A stretch of 40,948 bases of DNA from Pseudomonadales bacterium (GTDB lineage: Bacteria > Pseudomonadota > Gammaproteobacteria > Pseudomonadales > JANQJO01). Location of the stretch: NCBI GenBank assembly GCA_028281605.1, contig JANQJO010000053.1, forward strand, positions 1 to 40,948, given 5' to 3'. The notes under the pieces were generated by a model. That model saw only the letters and a list, made by a program, of their open reading frames with translations, had not been told where the DNA came from and did not search any database. A program made the translations under genes and the position numbers. Below, piece after piece: positions 17,103 through 28,100 of this stretch; position 1 is the stretch's first letter; each line of letters starts with the position of its first letter.

Positions 17103-17149
17103 TTTATTGTTTATTCAGTGGATATTTTTTATTGTGAGGAGTTAATTTA

Positions 17150-17803
17150 ATGGGCAAGATTCTTTTATTTTTTTCGTTTCTTATACTGCTAACATCATGC
17201 GGTACAGTAAATAATGTACTTACTGAAAAATCAAAAACTATTGAGTACTATAGAATCTACGATATAAAAACGGATGTAAAATTTAAAGACATAACCAAAG
17301 CGGCAAGCAATGGGCTTGGCCGAAATACCACTGGTGCCCATGAAGCAACACCAATACCTTCCTTTCCCCCTTCTAATCCTCCTGAAAAGCCTGGTCGTTT
17401 TAAATTAGAAAACCCGTTGAAAGGTTCCAATTTTTCCGCATTTGCAGGACAAGCTGGCTCTTTAGGATTAAAAATTGCTACTTGTGATGAATCAATTTGG
17501 AACGCACAGGCATCAAAATCAGCAGAAGGTAGTTTTAACTTAAAATTAACGGCATGCCTATTCCGATACAAAGAAGGTTATCACTTAGACTTGTATGCTA
17601 ATTTCAACAAGAAGGAAGGCGGGCTAATGGAAATAAGCAGAAAAATGGCTAGCGCGATGGTCGGCACCCCAGAACAATGGGTTGAAAAAACTTTTAATGA
17701 TATTATTCGTCAGATTTATACGGATACTCAAGCTAAAATTGAATTAAAAGAAAGCTTTCCAGAAGTCACAGATCTACCTTGGGTCGACAAAAAGATTCAT
17801 TAA
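17150..17803 (+). CDS. Lipoprotein of unknown function
   Basis: A 217-aa protein with a clear lipoprotein signal: MGKILLFFSFLILLTSC, lipobox LTSC with lipidated Cys17. A GAGGAG ribosome site lies about 9 nt before the ATG. The mature part has a Pro-rich linker (PIPSFPPSNPPEKPG, about residues 67-82) and then a folded domain with two cysteines and alternating hydrophobic residues suggesting beta structure, plus a helical end (TPEQWVEKTFNDIIRQIY). It is not recognised as a known family. It follows the collagen-like gene closely, so the two may form a surface or envelope unit. Confidence 0.7.
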   Translation: MGKILLFFSFLILLTSCGTVNNVLTEKSKTIEYYRIYDIKTDVKFKDITKAASNGLGRNTTGAHEATPIPSFPPSNPPEKPGRFKLENPLKGSNFSAFAGQAGSLGLKIATCDESIWNAQASKSAEGSFNLKLTACLFRYKEGYHLDLYANFNKKEGGLMEISRKMASAMVGTPEQWVEKTFNDIIRQIYTDTQAKIELKESFPEVTDLPWVDKKIH

Positions 17804-17826
17804 TCTACTTTTCCCCAATTAAAAGT

Positions 17827-17857
17827 TTCAGCCTTGTCTATGTAAGGTAAGGCTGAA
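17827..17857 (+). terminator. Hairpin after the lipoprotein gene
   Basis: TTCAGCCTT (17827-17835) pairs with AAGGCTGAA (17849-17857) over a 13-nt loop, 24 nt past the lipoprotein stop codon. No T-run follows, so factor-independent termination is uncertain. Confidence 0.4.
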
Positions 17858-18017
17858 GCTTCAACATAGAGCACTACTTTAATTTTTCGGTTGAATTCTT
17901 TGTATTTTCTTCACATTCCGAGGTAAATCCCACCCTATAGAAAAACTCACAATAATATGATATAGCTTTGTACCTAACTGACTCAATTTTGACAAAGCCG
18001 AAAATAATACTATCTTG

Positions 18018-18057
18018 CTTGCTTCAGACGAAGTTGCCCAATTCCATCTGAAGCAAG
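18018..18057. repeat. Hairpin repeat, family B copy 2
   Basis: CTTGCTTCAGACGAA pairs, with a bulge and wobbles, with the stretch TTCCATCTGAAGCAAG; the loop again shows GTTG ... CAA(T). It is clearly related to 9509-9553. It lies between the lipoprotein gene and the rpsB promoter. Confidence 0.8.
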
Positions 18058-18110
18058 ACCAAGCAAACACTTAAATACTAACTTTTTGACACTACTAGCA
18101 AGCGCCACTA

Positions 18111-18147
18111 TTGCCATAAGGGTCACTAATATGGTATAAAGCGGCGC
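18111..18147 (+). promoter_or_regulatory. Probable rpsB promoter with GC-rich discriminator
   Basis: TTGCCA (18111-18116), an 18-nt spacer and TATAAA (18135-18140) are followed by GCGGCGC. A GC-rich discriminator is typical of ribosomal promoters under stringent (ppGpp) control. A second possible -35, TTGACA, is at 18086-18091. The transcript would have a leader of about 175 nt. Confidence 0.6.
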
Positions 18148-18263
18148 ACAAATCGGCAAACCTCAACGTCAAACAGACCTGAAGACTTGCCAAATACACA
18201 CACATGCCAACAGCATAAGCCTGGGTGCCTTATTAACCTACTTACCAATAGGTTAAAAAAAGG

Positions 18264-18296
18264 TTGGTTCATGTGGCCATGTGGAGGCCTAACCCA
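18264..18296 (+). promoter_or_regulatory. Structured rpsB leader hairpin
   Basis: In the 5' leader, 27 nt before rpsB, GGTT (18266-18269) pairs with AACC (18291-18294) and GGCC (18275-18278) with GGCC (18286-18289), a two-part stem with an internal loop. In gammaproteobacteria, S2 represses its own operon through a structured rpsB leader. The position fits such a site, but the match to the known element is not verified. Confidence 0.4.
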
Positions 18297-18323
18297 AGAT
18301 ATAAAAACAGGAGTAAACACTTA

Positions 18324-19124
18324 ATGCAAGACTCATCTAGTGCACGTGAAACCATGAAAGCGATGCTTAAAGCAGGCATCCATTTTGGCCACCAAAAGCG
18401 CTTTTGGAATCCTAAAATGGCTACGTTCATTTATGGGGTCAGAAATGGTATACACATAATAAACCTTGAAAAAACATTTTACCTGCTCAATGATGCCTTA
18501 CAATTTCTCAATGGCTGTGCCGCTAAGCGCAATAAAATATTATTTGTTGGCACCAAAAAAGCTGCCAGCCAGCTCATCAAAGAAAAAGCAATTGAATGCA
18601 CCATGCCCTATGTCAACCATAGGTGGCTAGGCGGTATGTTAACCAATTGGAAAACGATTCGCCAATCGATCAAACGACTCAAAGCCTTAGAAACACAAAG
18701 TCAGGATGGGACTTTTGAAAAACTCACTAAAAAAGAAGCTCTAATGCTCACTCGAGAGATGGAAAAACTCGAGCGCAGCCTAGGCGGTATTAAAGATATG
18801 GGTGGATTACCCGATGCGCTATTTATTATTGATGTAGAACATGAGCGCATCGCGATCAGCGAAGCCAACAAACTGGGTATACCCGTAGTGGGCATAGTTG
18901 ACACTAATTCCAGCCCAGAAGGTATTGATTACCCTATACCCGGTAATGATGACTCAATACAAGCTATTAAATGGTATCTTTCTGTTGCCACGCGTGCCTG
19001 CATAGAAGGTAAGGAGTACGCCAACTCACAGCAAGTTATCGAGCAAGACGGATACGTTGAAGTTAACGCTCCAACAACCGAACCCAAGGCGACTGAAGCC
19101 CCTCAAGCATCTTCGTCAGAATAA
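18324..19124 (+). CDS. rpsB: 30S ribosomal protein S2
   Basis: A small-subunit ribosomal protein, 266 aa from the ATG at 18324, which is preceded by AGGAG at 18309; a longer open frame to 18264 runs through the leader hairpin and is rejected. Hallmarks are [19 protein letters not shown] at the N-terminus, the [14 protein letters not shown] segment, [12 protein letters not shown], then [18 protein letters not shown] and the C-terminal [21 protein letters not shown]. The tail after about residue 225 is Ala/Pro/Thr/Glu-rich and variable among species. It is the first gene of rpsB-tsf-pyrH-frr; tsf follows after 43 nt. Confidence 0.98.
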   Translation: MQDSSSARETMKAMLKAGIHFGHQKRFWNPKMATFIYGVRNGIHIINLEKTFYLLNDALQFLNGCAAKRNKILFVGTKKAASQLIKEKAIECTMPYVNHRWLGGMLTNWKTIRQSIKRLKALETQSQDGTFEKLTKKEALMLTREMEKLERSLGGIKDMGGLPDALFIIDVEHERIAISEANKLGIPVVGIVDTNSSPEGIDYPIPGNDDSIQAIKWYLSVATRACIEGKEYANSQQVIEQDGYVEVNAPTTEPKATEAPQASSSE

Positions 19125-19167
19125 ATAACGATCAGTTTAACCGTCAAATGAGTACACGAGGTGAAGT

Positions 19168-20040
19168 ATGTCTGTTACCGCATCTATGGTAAAAGAGCTC
19201 AGGGAAAGAACAGGTCTGGGCATGATGGAATGTAAAAAAGCTCTGGTTGCCTCCGAAGGCAACATTGAAAAAGCAATAGAAAACTTGCGCAAATCCGGGC
19301 AGGCCAAAGCTGCTAAAAAAGCTGGGCGTGTGGCTGCTGAAGGCTGCTTAGGCATTCGAGTTGAACAAGGCTATGGTGTCATTGTCGAAGTCAACAGTGA
19401 AACCGACTTTGTAGCAATGGAAGAAAATTTCAAAAGTTTTGTACAAACAGTAGCCGACACTGCTTTCAACAGCCAGCAAACTGACGTAACCAGCCTACTC
19501 ACACAACCCTCACAAGCCGATCAATCACTGACACTAGAACAGGTCAGACAAGCATTGGTACTCAAGCTAGGTGAAAACTTACAAATACGCAGAGCCAAGT
19601 CACTTACAGGTAATACCGTGGGCTCTTATTTGCACAACAACAAAATTGGTGTGTTAGTTGCCTTATCTGGCGGAGATGAAAACTTAGCAAAAGACATCGC
19701 CATGCACATAGCAGCAGCCAATCCAATGGTCTGCGAGCCTAACGAAATAGCTCCAGATGTATTAGCCAAAGAAAAAGAAATTTTCATCGCTCAAGCCAAA
19801 GACAGCGGCAAAGCTGATGAGATCATTGAAAAAATGGTTGAAGGTCGTTTACGAAAGTATAAATCTGAAATCAGCTTGGTAGAACAGCCGTTTGTTAAAA
19901 ATCCAGACCAAAAAATCGGTGCTTTATTAAAAGCCGCTAAAGCCAGTGTCACCGGCTTTACACGATTTGAAGTAGGCGAAGGTATCGAAAAGGAAGAAAA
20001 AAACTTTGCCGAAGAAGTTATGGAACAAGTCAAAGGGTAA
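19168..20040 (+). CDS. tsf: Translation elongation factor Ts
   Basis: The guanine nucleotide exchange factor that recycles EF-Tu. The 290-aa protein has the N-terminal UBA-like domain (TASMVKELRERTGLGMMECK KAL-type signature, residues 5-25), the NSETDFVA core motif that contacts EF-Tu near residue 79, and the dimerisation region IAMHIAAANP. A GAGGTG ribosome site lies about 6 nt before the ATG. It follows rpsB in the same transcript. The length is close to the E. coli protein (283 aa). No anomaly seen. Confidence 0.98.
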   Translation: MSVTASMVKELRERTGLGMMECKKALVASEGNIEKAIENLRKSGQAKAAKKAGRVAAEGCLGIRVEQGYGVIVEVNSETDFVAMEENFKSFVQTVADTAFNSQQTDVTSLLTQPSQADQSLTLEQVRQALVLKLGENLQIRRAKSLTGNTVGSYLHNNKIGVLVALSGGDENLAKDIAMHIAAANPMVCEPNEIAPDVLAKEKEIFIAQAKDSGKADEIIEKMVEGRLRKYKSEISLVEQPFVKNPDQKIGALLKAAKASVTGFTRFEVGEGIEKEEKNFAEEVMEQVKG

Positions 20041-20079
20041 TGCACAATCATTCTTAGCCAAAGGCAAAAAGTACATTTT

Positions 20080-20853
20080 ATGCTAGAAACAACAAGGCAG
20101 CCCAAATACCAAAAAATTTTATTAAAGCTTAGTGGTGAAGCCCTCGTGGGCGAGGAAGGATTTGGTATTGATCCCAAAGTACTAGACCAAATGGCCTTGG
20201 AAATTGGACAACTAATCAGTATTGGAGTACAAGTTGGGTTAGTGATTGGTGGGGGCAATTTATTTCGAGGTAAAGTCTTACAAAGCGCAGGGTTAGACAG
20301 GGTTGTAGGTGATCACATGGGCATGTTAGCCACGGTCATGAACGGCTTAGCCATGCGTGATGCCTTGGTACGATCCAATATTTCCACACACCTAATGTCA
20401 GCAATTCCGATGAGCGGCATTGCTGACCATTACGACCGTTTAAAGGCGACCCGTTATTTAAGCGAGGGAGATGTTGTCATCTTTTCTGCAGGAACAGGCA
20501 ACCCCTTTTTCACAACTGATTCGGCAGCTTGCTTACGCGCTATCGAAATCAACGCGGACTTAATGTTAAAGGCAACAAAAGTTGATGGTGTGTATAACAA
20601 AGACCCAGCACTATATTCAGACGCACAGCTGCATGACTTTCTCACTTATGACGAAGTACTGAATCAAAAATTAGGCGTTATGGACTCAACAGCTATCTGT
20701 TTATGCCGTGACTATAATATGCCAATTCAGGTCTTCAACATGATGGAAAAAGGAACTTTATTGGACTTAATGGTAGGCGCCTCCAAAGGGACCTTAGTAG
20801 CCGACAGCAAATCATTGCTGCATAAACAAAACAATACCACAGGAGGAGAATAA
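20080..20853 (+). CDS. pyrH: Uridylate kinase (UMP kinase)
   Basis: Phosphorylates UMP to UDP with ATP; a hexameric amino-acid-kinase-fold enzyme, allosterically controlled by GTP and UTP in relatives. The 257-aa protein shows [12 protein letters not shown] (phosphate-binding Lys), [50 protein letters not shown] and the ATP-site [10 protein letters not shown]. The N- and C-termini are each a few residues longer than in E. coli (241 aa). The stop codon directly abuts the frr ATG, so translation is coupled. Confidence 0.98.
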   Translation: MLETTRQPKYQKILLKLSGEALVGEEGFGIDPKVLDQMALEIGQLISIGVQVGLVIGGGNLFRGKVLQSAGLDRVVGDHMGMLATVMNGLAMRDALVRSNISTHLMSAIPMSGIADHYDRLKATRYLSEGDVVIFSAGTGNPFFTTDSAACLRAIEINADLMLKATKVDGVYNKDPALYSDAQLHDFLTYDEVLNQKLGVMDSTAICLCRDYNMPIQVFNMMEKGTLLDLMVGASKGTLVADSKSLLHKQNNTTGGE

Positions 20854-22024
<1,171 letters not shown>

Positions 22025-22200
22025 AAATAAAAAAATCAAGTGAACCTGTCGTAAGCTCTCGAATAATACAGAATTAAAAAGGCCGCCGGCACAGTGTATA
22101 AGGAGAAAGGTTTGCTAGCGGCTTATAAAGGGAAGGCGCAATAGTATCCTACTTTATAAAAGATGTCAAATTATAAATTTTCAGCTTAAAAAGAAGGAAC

Positions 22201-25197
22201 CTACAAACAAGAACCTACCCTACCCACGCGCATAAAACCATTGGCAAATAACAGCGCACTTTGTACCACAAGTTCCTCAACCGCTGAAGCTTTATCCACA
22301 GAAAGATCAGAGCCCACCAAAGACCCACTCAAAAAACCTGTAAATTTAGGCGCACAAGAAAAATATTGATTCAATTCAAGCACAATAGCAAGAGCAGCCT
22401 GTGCAGACATCACTTTATCAGACACCAACCCAATTAAAGGGGACAGTGTTTGACTCAATGGCATATCTAAAGCAAACAAGCTCAGTAATGCGCCCGTCCC
22501 ATCAGACAGCGATAAGGTACCATTGACCCCACCACTCAACTTATAAGCTCCAGACCCTGTTTTTGGATCTAATACAATATAAGCACTACCTTCAAAACCA
22601 AACATTGCTATTGGACTTGCATGCACCATCACTGTATGACCTATCCTTAAGGCCTCTTCAATCTGCTGTCTGTCAGTTGTCTCTAAAATAATATTATCCA
22701 ACTGATCGGCATTTAATTGAGTTAAACGATATATTTTTTGTCCTTGCAATGCCGCTGTTTGCAACACACTTAATGCAGAAACGGCTTGCTCTGCTCCATG
22801 ATCGGATTGCAAAAACAAAGCCTCATGGGACCAACGACTGTACTCAGATAACAGATTTCCAATCATTTTACTAAAACCAAGCGCTCGCTGCTCATCATGA
22901 TCTTTACTAACCCGAACAAAAGAAATGCGATCAATATCCATTTTTATCCCTTGAAAGCTGACTTGTAAAGGAATCAAATCAAAAGAATAACGGGTTTTAA
23001 GATATGTTGACACACTGCCATAAGAGGGCAAAGGATAATAAACCATTCCTGTAGCTCGGCTGATGCGTTCACTGAGCGCTTCTTTCATAGCAAAATAATT
23101 CAACATCCCAAGCTGCAAAAATTCCCCTGTCAATCCATGCCGATCAATACCCTCTAATAAGTTTTTATCATCCAACTGCTGTGCTTGCTCTAAACGCAAC
23201 TTTAAAGCCTCTAACCTTACTTTAGCAGCCACCAACTGCTGCTCACTGACCTGCTGCCCCACCACCGACAAAGCATGATATTCCCCTGCAGCGACAGTAT
23301 TCATTGTTGTATTCAGCCAGCCCTTACCTGGCTGAAACAAAGTTTGCTCCATTTTTAAAACCTCTCCTAACTGAAAAACACCGGCACTTTCTAACACTTG
23401 TCCATTCATACTCAATTGAGCCGTTAAATTCACTAAATAGCCTGGTATTGTATTAGGCAAATCGCTTAAACTCATCACATTCTCTGGCAAAAAGTTCTGT
23501 AAAGTCTCGGTATCATTCACTGAAGTCGGAGTAAAACTTAAGTTTAAACGCTTACCCAACAGCGCAGGTAAAAGAAAATCACGCGTAAAAACCACTTGAT
23601 CAAAACGATCCTGTAATACCAATCGATATTGATGCATAAAATCTAAAGGCAAAATAGAGAACTTCTGGCTAGCACTGAGCACTTCATACGGTAACCCTGC
23701 CGAAATATCTTTACGCATTTGCTTTACTATACTTTTAACAGCAACAAGCTCATCAAAAGTCAGCTCTGTTCCTTGCCCAGCCAAAAACTCAAGTAAAAGA
23801 TTTTTATACTCTTGAAATTGTGCGCCAATATAAGCTGAATCGATACTGTATATTGACCCAGCCTGCTCATCAATAACACTCGCTCCCATCAAAGTTTGCA
23901 AAAAAGTCATTTCATCAAAAGGCACTTGCGCAGCAAAATCAACACCTGGTGTATAGTCATACTGTTTAAAACTGGCATCCATAGCAACCCAGCTGTCTCC
24001 AATTTTATGTCGAGCTCCACGACTGGGCCAATAATCTATCCAAGCTTCAACCCAAATATGCTCAATTTCAACAAAAGTAATATCACCCAGTTGTTCAATA
24101 CCTCGATTAGGAATCCCTCCCTGCCCTAAGATTTGTAAGGCCACACGAGGATCATCAACCCCACCCACCCAATTCATGATCGGCTCTATAGGAATTTTAA
24201 CCGTACCATAAGCATAACGAGCTGCAATATCAGATGTTCTTAACAAGGCAATCAACAAACTGGCTGTATCAAAAGCATTTCCACGGCGCGTTTGCAAAGT
24301 TAACCCTGAGCCTTGAATAGATCCATAAGTGGGCACAAACTCAATATGATTGTATACCCAATTATAAATCTCGACAGGGTCATGATTTAAACTGGCTGCC
24401 AACTCTATAATGGATTCAGTAAACTGCACCGACACACTTTCTACCGTATCTTCCGGTGTCGGCCCAACAGAGTCGGTCGCCTCAGCAATAGGCACCAACA
24501 TTCGGCTCATACTTTCTAGCCAAGCAGGTACACTATATTCAGCAACCTCACCTAACATTTTTTTCAAATCCTGCTCCTGCGTATACGGCTTTCTTGTTTG
24601 CACTGCCTTAGGAGAACTGATAGGCAAAGGGTTTAATCCAAATAAACTTATTTCTGTACCAAAACCCTGCTGCTTAAAAAAATCATTCAATTGCGCTACA
24701 GCGTCGGCTTGATCTTGTAAAGACGCTGCGTGTTGACATTGATTCATTCTATATGAGAACTCACGATATTTTTTCTTATACTGTTTACTTTTCTGCTTAT
24801 GTCTGCGTATTATCTCAGTAGGCAATTTATCTCGATATAATTTAAATTCAATTGTTTTTAAATAAGCCAACACTTTAGGATGCATTTCTTTTACTTTCTG
24901 ATGTAATATAAGCATTTGCTCAAGATTATCTCTTTGCAAATCACTACGCCCCAAGATATTCAACAAAGTTTGCCAAACAGTATTTTCTTGCGCCATACGC
25001 TTTGAAAGCTTACGATTAATCCGACCGACTTGGTGCTGCATATCCTCTAAAGTTTTAGCTAAAGTACGAACAGCTTTTTGGTTCGAATCAGTTCGTTGCT
25101 TATCTATCTGGGCTTTAACACCAGCAGCATACAGACTGCAAAAAAAACACATCATCGCCACTGTCATAGCACTGACTTTTAGTTGCATCACACTCAT
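22201..25197 (-). CDS. Exported transglutaminase-fold protein, catalytic Cys absent
   Basis: A 998-aa protein with a signal peptide (hydrophobic MTVAMMCFFCSLYAAG, cleavage near VKA). Residues 30-200 are helical and charged. A transglutaminase-like core spans about 265-415: RRGNAFDTASLLIALLRTSD near 302, VEIEHIWVEAWID (His near 377) and WVAMDASFK (Asp near 404). The usual catalytic Cys before the first helix is replaced in GNAFDTASL, so peptide crosslinking or thiol protease activity is unlikely; a binding role is more plausible. The remaining 580 residues are not recognised. Its start overlaps the stop of the giant upstream gene (ATGA), so the two are translationally coupled and probably act together in the periplasm or at the surface. 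Confidence 0.75.
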   Translation of the reverse strand: MSVMQLKVSAMTVAMMCFFCSLYAAGVKAQIDKQRTDSNQKAVRTLAKTLEDMQHQVGRINRKLSKRMAQENTVWQTLLNILGRSDLQRDNLEQMLILHQKVKEMHPKVLAYLKTIEFKLYRDKLPTEIIRRHKQKSKQYKKKYREFSYRMNQCQHAASLQDQADAVAQLNDFFKQQGFGTEISLFGLNPLPISSPKAVQTRKPYTQEQDLKKMLGEVAEYSVPAWLESMSRMLVPIAEATDSVGPTPEDTVESVSVQFTESIIELAASLNHDPVEIYNWVYNHIEFVPTYGSIQGSGLTLQTRRGNAFDTASLLIALLRTSDIAARYAYGTVKIPIEPIMNWVGGVDDPRVALQILGQGGIPNRGIEQLGDITFVEIEHIWVEAWIDYWPSRGARHKIGDSWVAMDASFKQYDYTPGVDFAAQVPFDEMTFLQTLMGASVIDEQAGSIYSIDSAYIGAQFQEYKNLLLEFLAGQGTELTFDELVAVKSIVKQMRKDISAGLPYEVLSASQKFSILPLDFMHQYRLVLQDRFDQVVFTRDFLLPALLGKRLNLSFTPTSVNDTETLQNFLPENVMSLSDLPNTIPGYLVNLTAQLSMNGQVLESAGVFQLGEVLKMEQTLFQPGKGWLNTTMNTVAAGEYHALSVVGQQVSEQQLVAAKVRLEALKLRLEQAQQLDDKNLLEGIDRHGLTGEFLQLGMLNYFAMKEALSERISRATGMVYYPLPSYGSVSTYLKTRYSFDLIPLQVSFQGIKMDIDRISFVRVSKDHDEQRALGFSKMIGNLLSEYSRWSHEALFLQSDHGAEQAVSALSVLQTAALQGQKIYRLTQLNADQLDNIILETTDRQQIEEALRIGHTVMVHASPIAMFGFEGSAYIVLDPKTGSGAYKLSGGVNGTLSLSDGTGALLSLFALDMPLSQTLSPLIGLVSDKVMSAQAALAIVLELNQYFSCAPKFTGFLSGSLVGSDLSVDKASAVEELVVQSALLFANGFMRVGRVGSCL

Positions 25198-28100
25198 TTA
25201 ACAGACACCTTCGTTTGAGCCAATTCCCACAAAATCCAATCGATATTAAGACGTATTGCTTTCGCATCCAAATGCTCTGCTTTTCTCAAAAAATCTGTCG
25301 CTTTGAGCATCAATGCAAAAGCAAGTTGATCTCTGTCTTTTTCAATAAAATGAACTGCTTTTCTTAATTTATGATAAGCCCATTTCAAACGACGACTTTC
25401 TGACTTAACAAGCTGCAAGCGCTCTAATACATCCTCCAAAGACTCAATGTCAGTCTCAAAAACACTTAACGTTGAAAAATCTAAAACTTCTAGTTCAGAT
25501 TCCGTCACTCCACCTTGCGTCAAAGCCGTAAGATTGGCCAAGCCGTCACTATAATCCAATGCAAACCACAAGGTAAAACGCATCTGCTCGGCACTTTCAA
25601 GCTGATAAGCCACACTCAACTCAGAATCAGAAATAATTTGAGCAGGACCTGAGTCTAATATTCTACTACCCATTGGCAACGTTATTAACGTTTGACCTAT
25701 TGCTGCAGTGCCCTGGTTCTTCACGGTCACTGTAACCGCAACCGGCCCACCTAAACGGGTATTGATTTCATCCGGCTGCGTGGCTCTTAAGCTATTGATC
25801 AATACATCTTGATATATAAAGTGAGAACCGCTTTGCTGAGCCAAAGTTGCTTCAGCCAACAAATCAAAAGCAACATAAACGGCCTTACCTTGGCCATAGT
25901 GATTAAAAGTCAGAGCTGCTAAATCTTCTAACACATCTTCTTGATCATAACCTAACTGACGACAACGCCAATCACAACGCCCCACACGCTCTGCATCCAT
26001 AAAAGTGCCTAATACTTCTGCCCTACCTGCTCTTATATGACGTAATTTATCTATTCGTCCTAAAGTTACTTCTGCGATTGGGTGTAATATCGACTCTTCA
26101 AGCATCAGAGACTGCGCTTTAAATGCAAGAGCCTTGCGAAACGTTTTTCGATTGTGCTTCTTATGATAATAAGAAGCATCTAAACCTAAAGTTTCTAATA
26201 CAGCATGGCGAGAAGGCACACGCCCACCGGCTACAATCAAACCATTACCTCTGTGTACGGCCTCTCGTAACGCCTTGGCTGTGGTTTTATGTAATCTAAT
26301 ACGCTCATTAACCAATAAATATTGATTATAATAGCCACTGTAAAAAGCCTCTCTAAAAGCTTCTTTACTATCAACCAATGCGTATTCAATACCAGCCTCT
26401 TGTAGCAAAGTTTGCAAATACACTCTCTGCTCAGTTCGATCTGGATTTTCCACACGCTTAAACTGATGATGCGTTTGCACCAATAGTTCAACGGTTTCAC
26501 TGTTCTCTAAAACAAAATCATCCCGAATCGAAGGTGTTTCAAGAGGCGAGCCACAAGGTGCTGATAGCCAACCACTGTTTAACACCCACTTTTGCTCACT
26601 GCCATAATAAAACGCACTGACTTTAAAAGGTTGATTAAAGGCTCGCAAGTCACCATCTTTATGTTTACGCGCAGTAACAGTAAAAGTCACTGCATCAGCC
26701 ACTAGTTCTGTGATTTCAACATCTAAATAAGGTCTACGGTGTTTAGCTTCACCGAAATCACGCACCCTATCAGAAAACTCAGATAGACGCACCTTATGCT
26801 TATCCACCCTACGACCTTTATGGTCGAACACTTTCACAACTAAAGCTGAATGAGCCTGCAACACTTCTGGCAAATCCGCTGAAAACGTCATTTGCTGTGT
26901 AGCACTGCAACTGTCCTGTACAGGATCAGCCAATACCAATAAACGCGTTGCAGCATTAAGTTCTAAGGTTGTAGACATTTGCAGTGGTGCTTGCGCAACT
27001 TTAAACACAGCATATCCAAGTACTTGCTGCTGATTGTCTGTACCAACACTTAAAATACAGGCGTATTCTCCTGCACCCAAGCCCGTGGTATCAATTGAAC
27101 GCATATTCATTTGCACACTGCCACCTGATATAGGTTCTAAAGACTCAGTGACAGAGCGTAACACAGACATCGTGTCCATTTTTACTAATTGAAAAGACCT
27201 GAATACTCCTAACGCAGCCTGCTCGCTCAAATTGGTAATGGATTCCGTGCATAATATATCTTGACCCGCAATCACCTCACTGGATGAAACCGTGACAGAA
27301 CCCTGCAATCCTTGCAAAAGATTACGTTCAACTCGAAAGGTCTCTACAGCAGTGGCTAATACGATATCCCGCACACTATCTTTTATCGTAACTTTAGCTT
27401 GATAATCTCCACTGTTGGCATCAACCAAATGAACACTAAAAAAGTGATCGTCTATCGTATCAGGCGTCAATACACCCAAATCTTTTTGCTCAGAAAAAAG
27501 TGAGCTGCCTCCAGAAGCTACTACCTCGACCTGTAACAATACAGCTGATAAAGCTGTATTTTTTGACAAATTATGGACACGAGCGTTTAGATGAACTGTA
27601 TCCCAAGCTTCATACTCACTTTGATCCGCATTGATCTGAGCAGCGATGGATATCTGCGGTGCCACAATAGAAAATTTCGTGCTCTGCGTATTAATACTCT
27701 GACCTTGCGCATCAAATAACTGTGCATTCAGCTGATAATATCCAACCAAAGATGTGCCTGTATTCCATTGTATTGTGAGCACTGAGTCCGCACCAGCATT
27801 TAAATCGCTAATAGGCACAGAAGCCAACACAATAGGCACTGCTTCCAAACCTAAAGGTTGCAAAGAAAAATCAACTCGCCCTGTGCTGAAGGCTGGCCCC
27901 ATATTACTGAGTTTAGTCTCAATAGACACAGCTGATAAGGCTCCATAGTTGCTCTTATCTGTGTTAATACTCAGTAAACGAATCTCATCAACTACAGAGA
28001 CTACCGGTACCTTCAAAGGCATTTCTAACACTTGCTCAGCCAGAGTATCAGTAATCATCACCATGGCTTCTTCTGCTACAGCTATGGTTTGCGAACTCTG

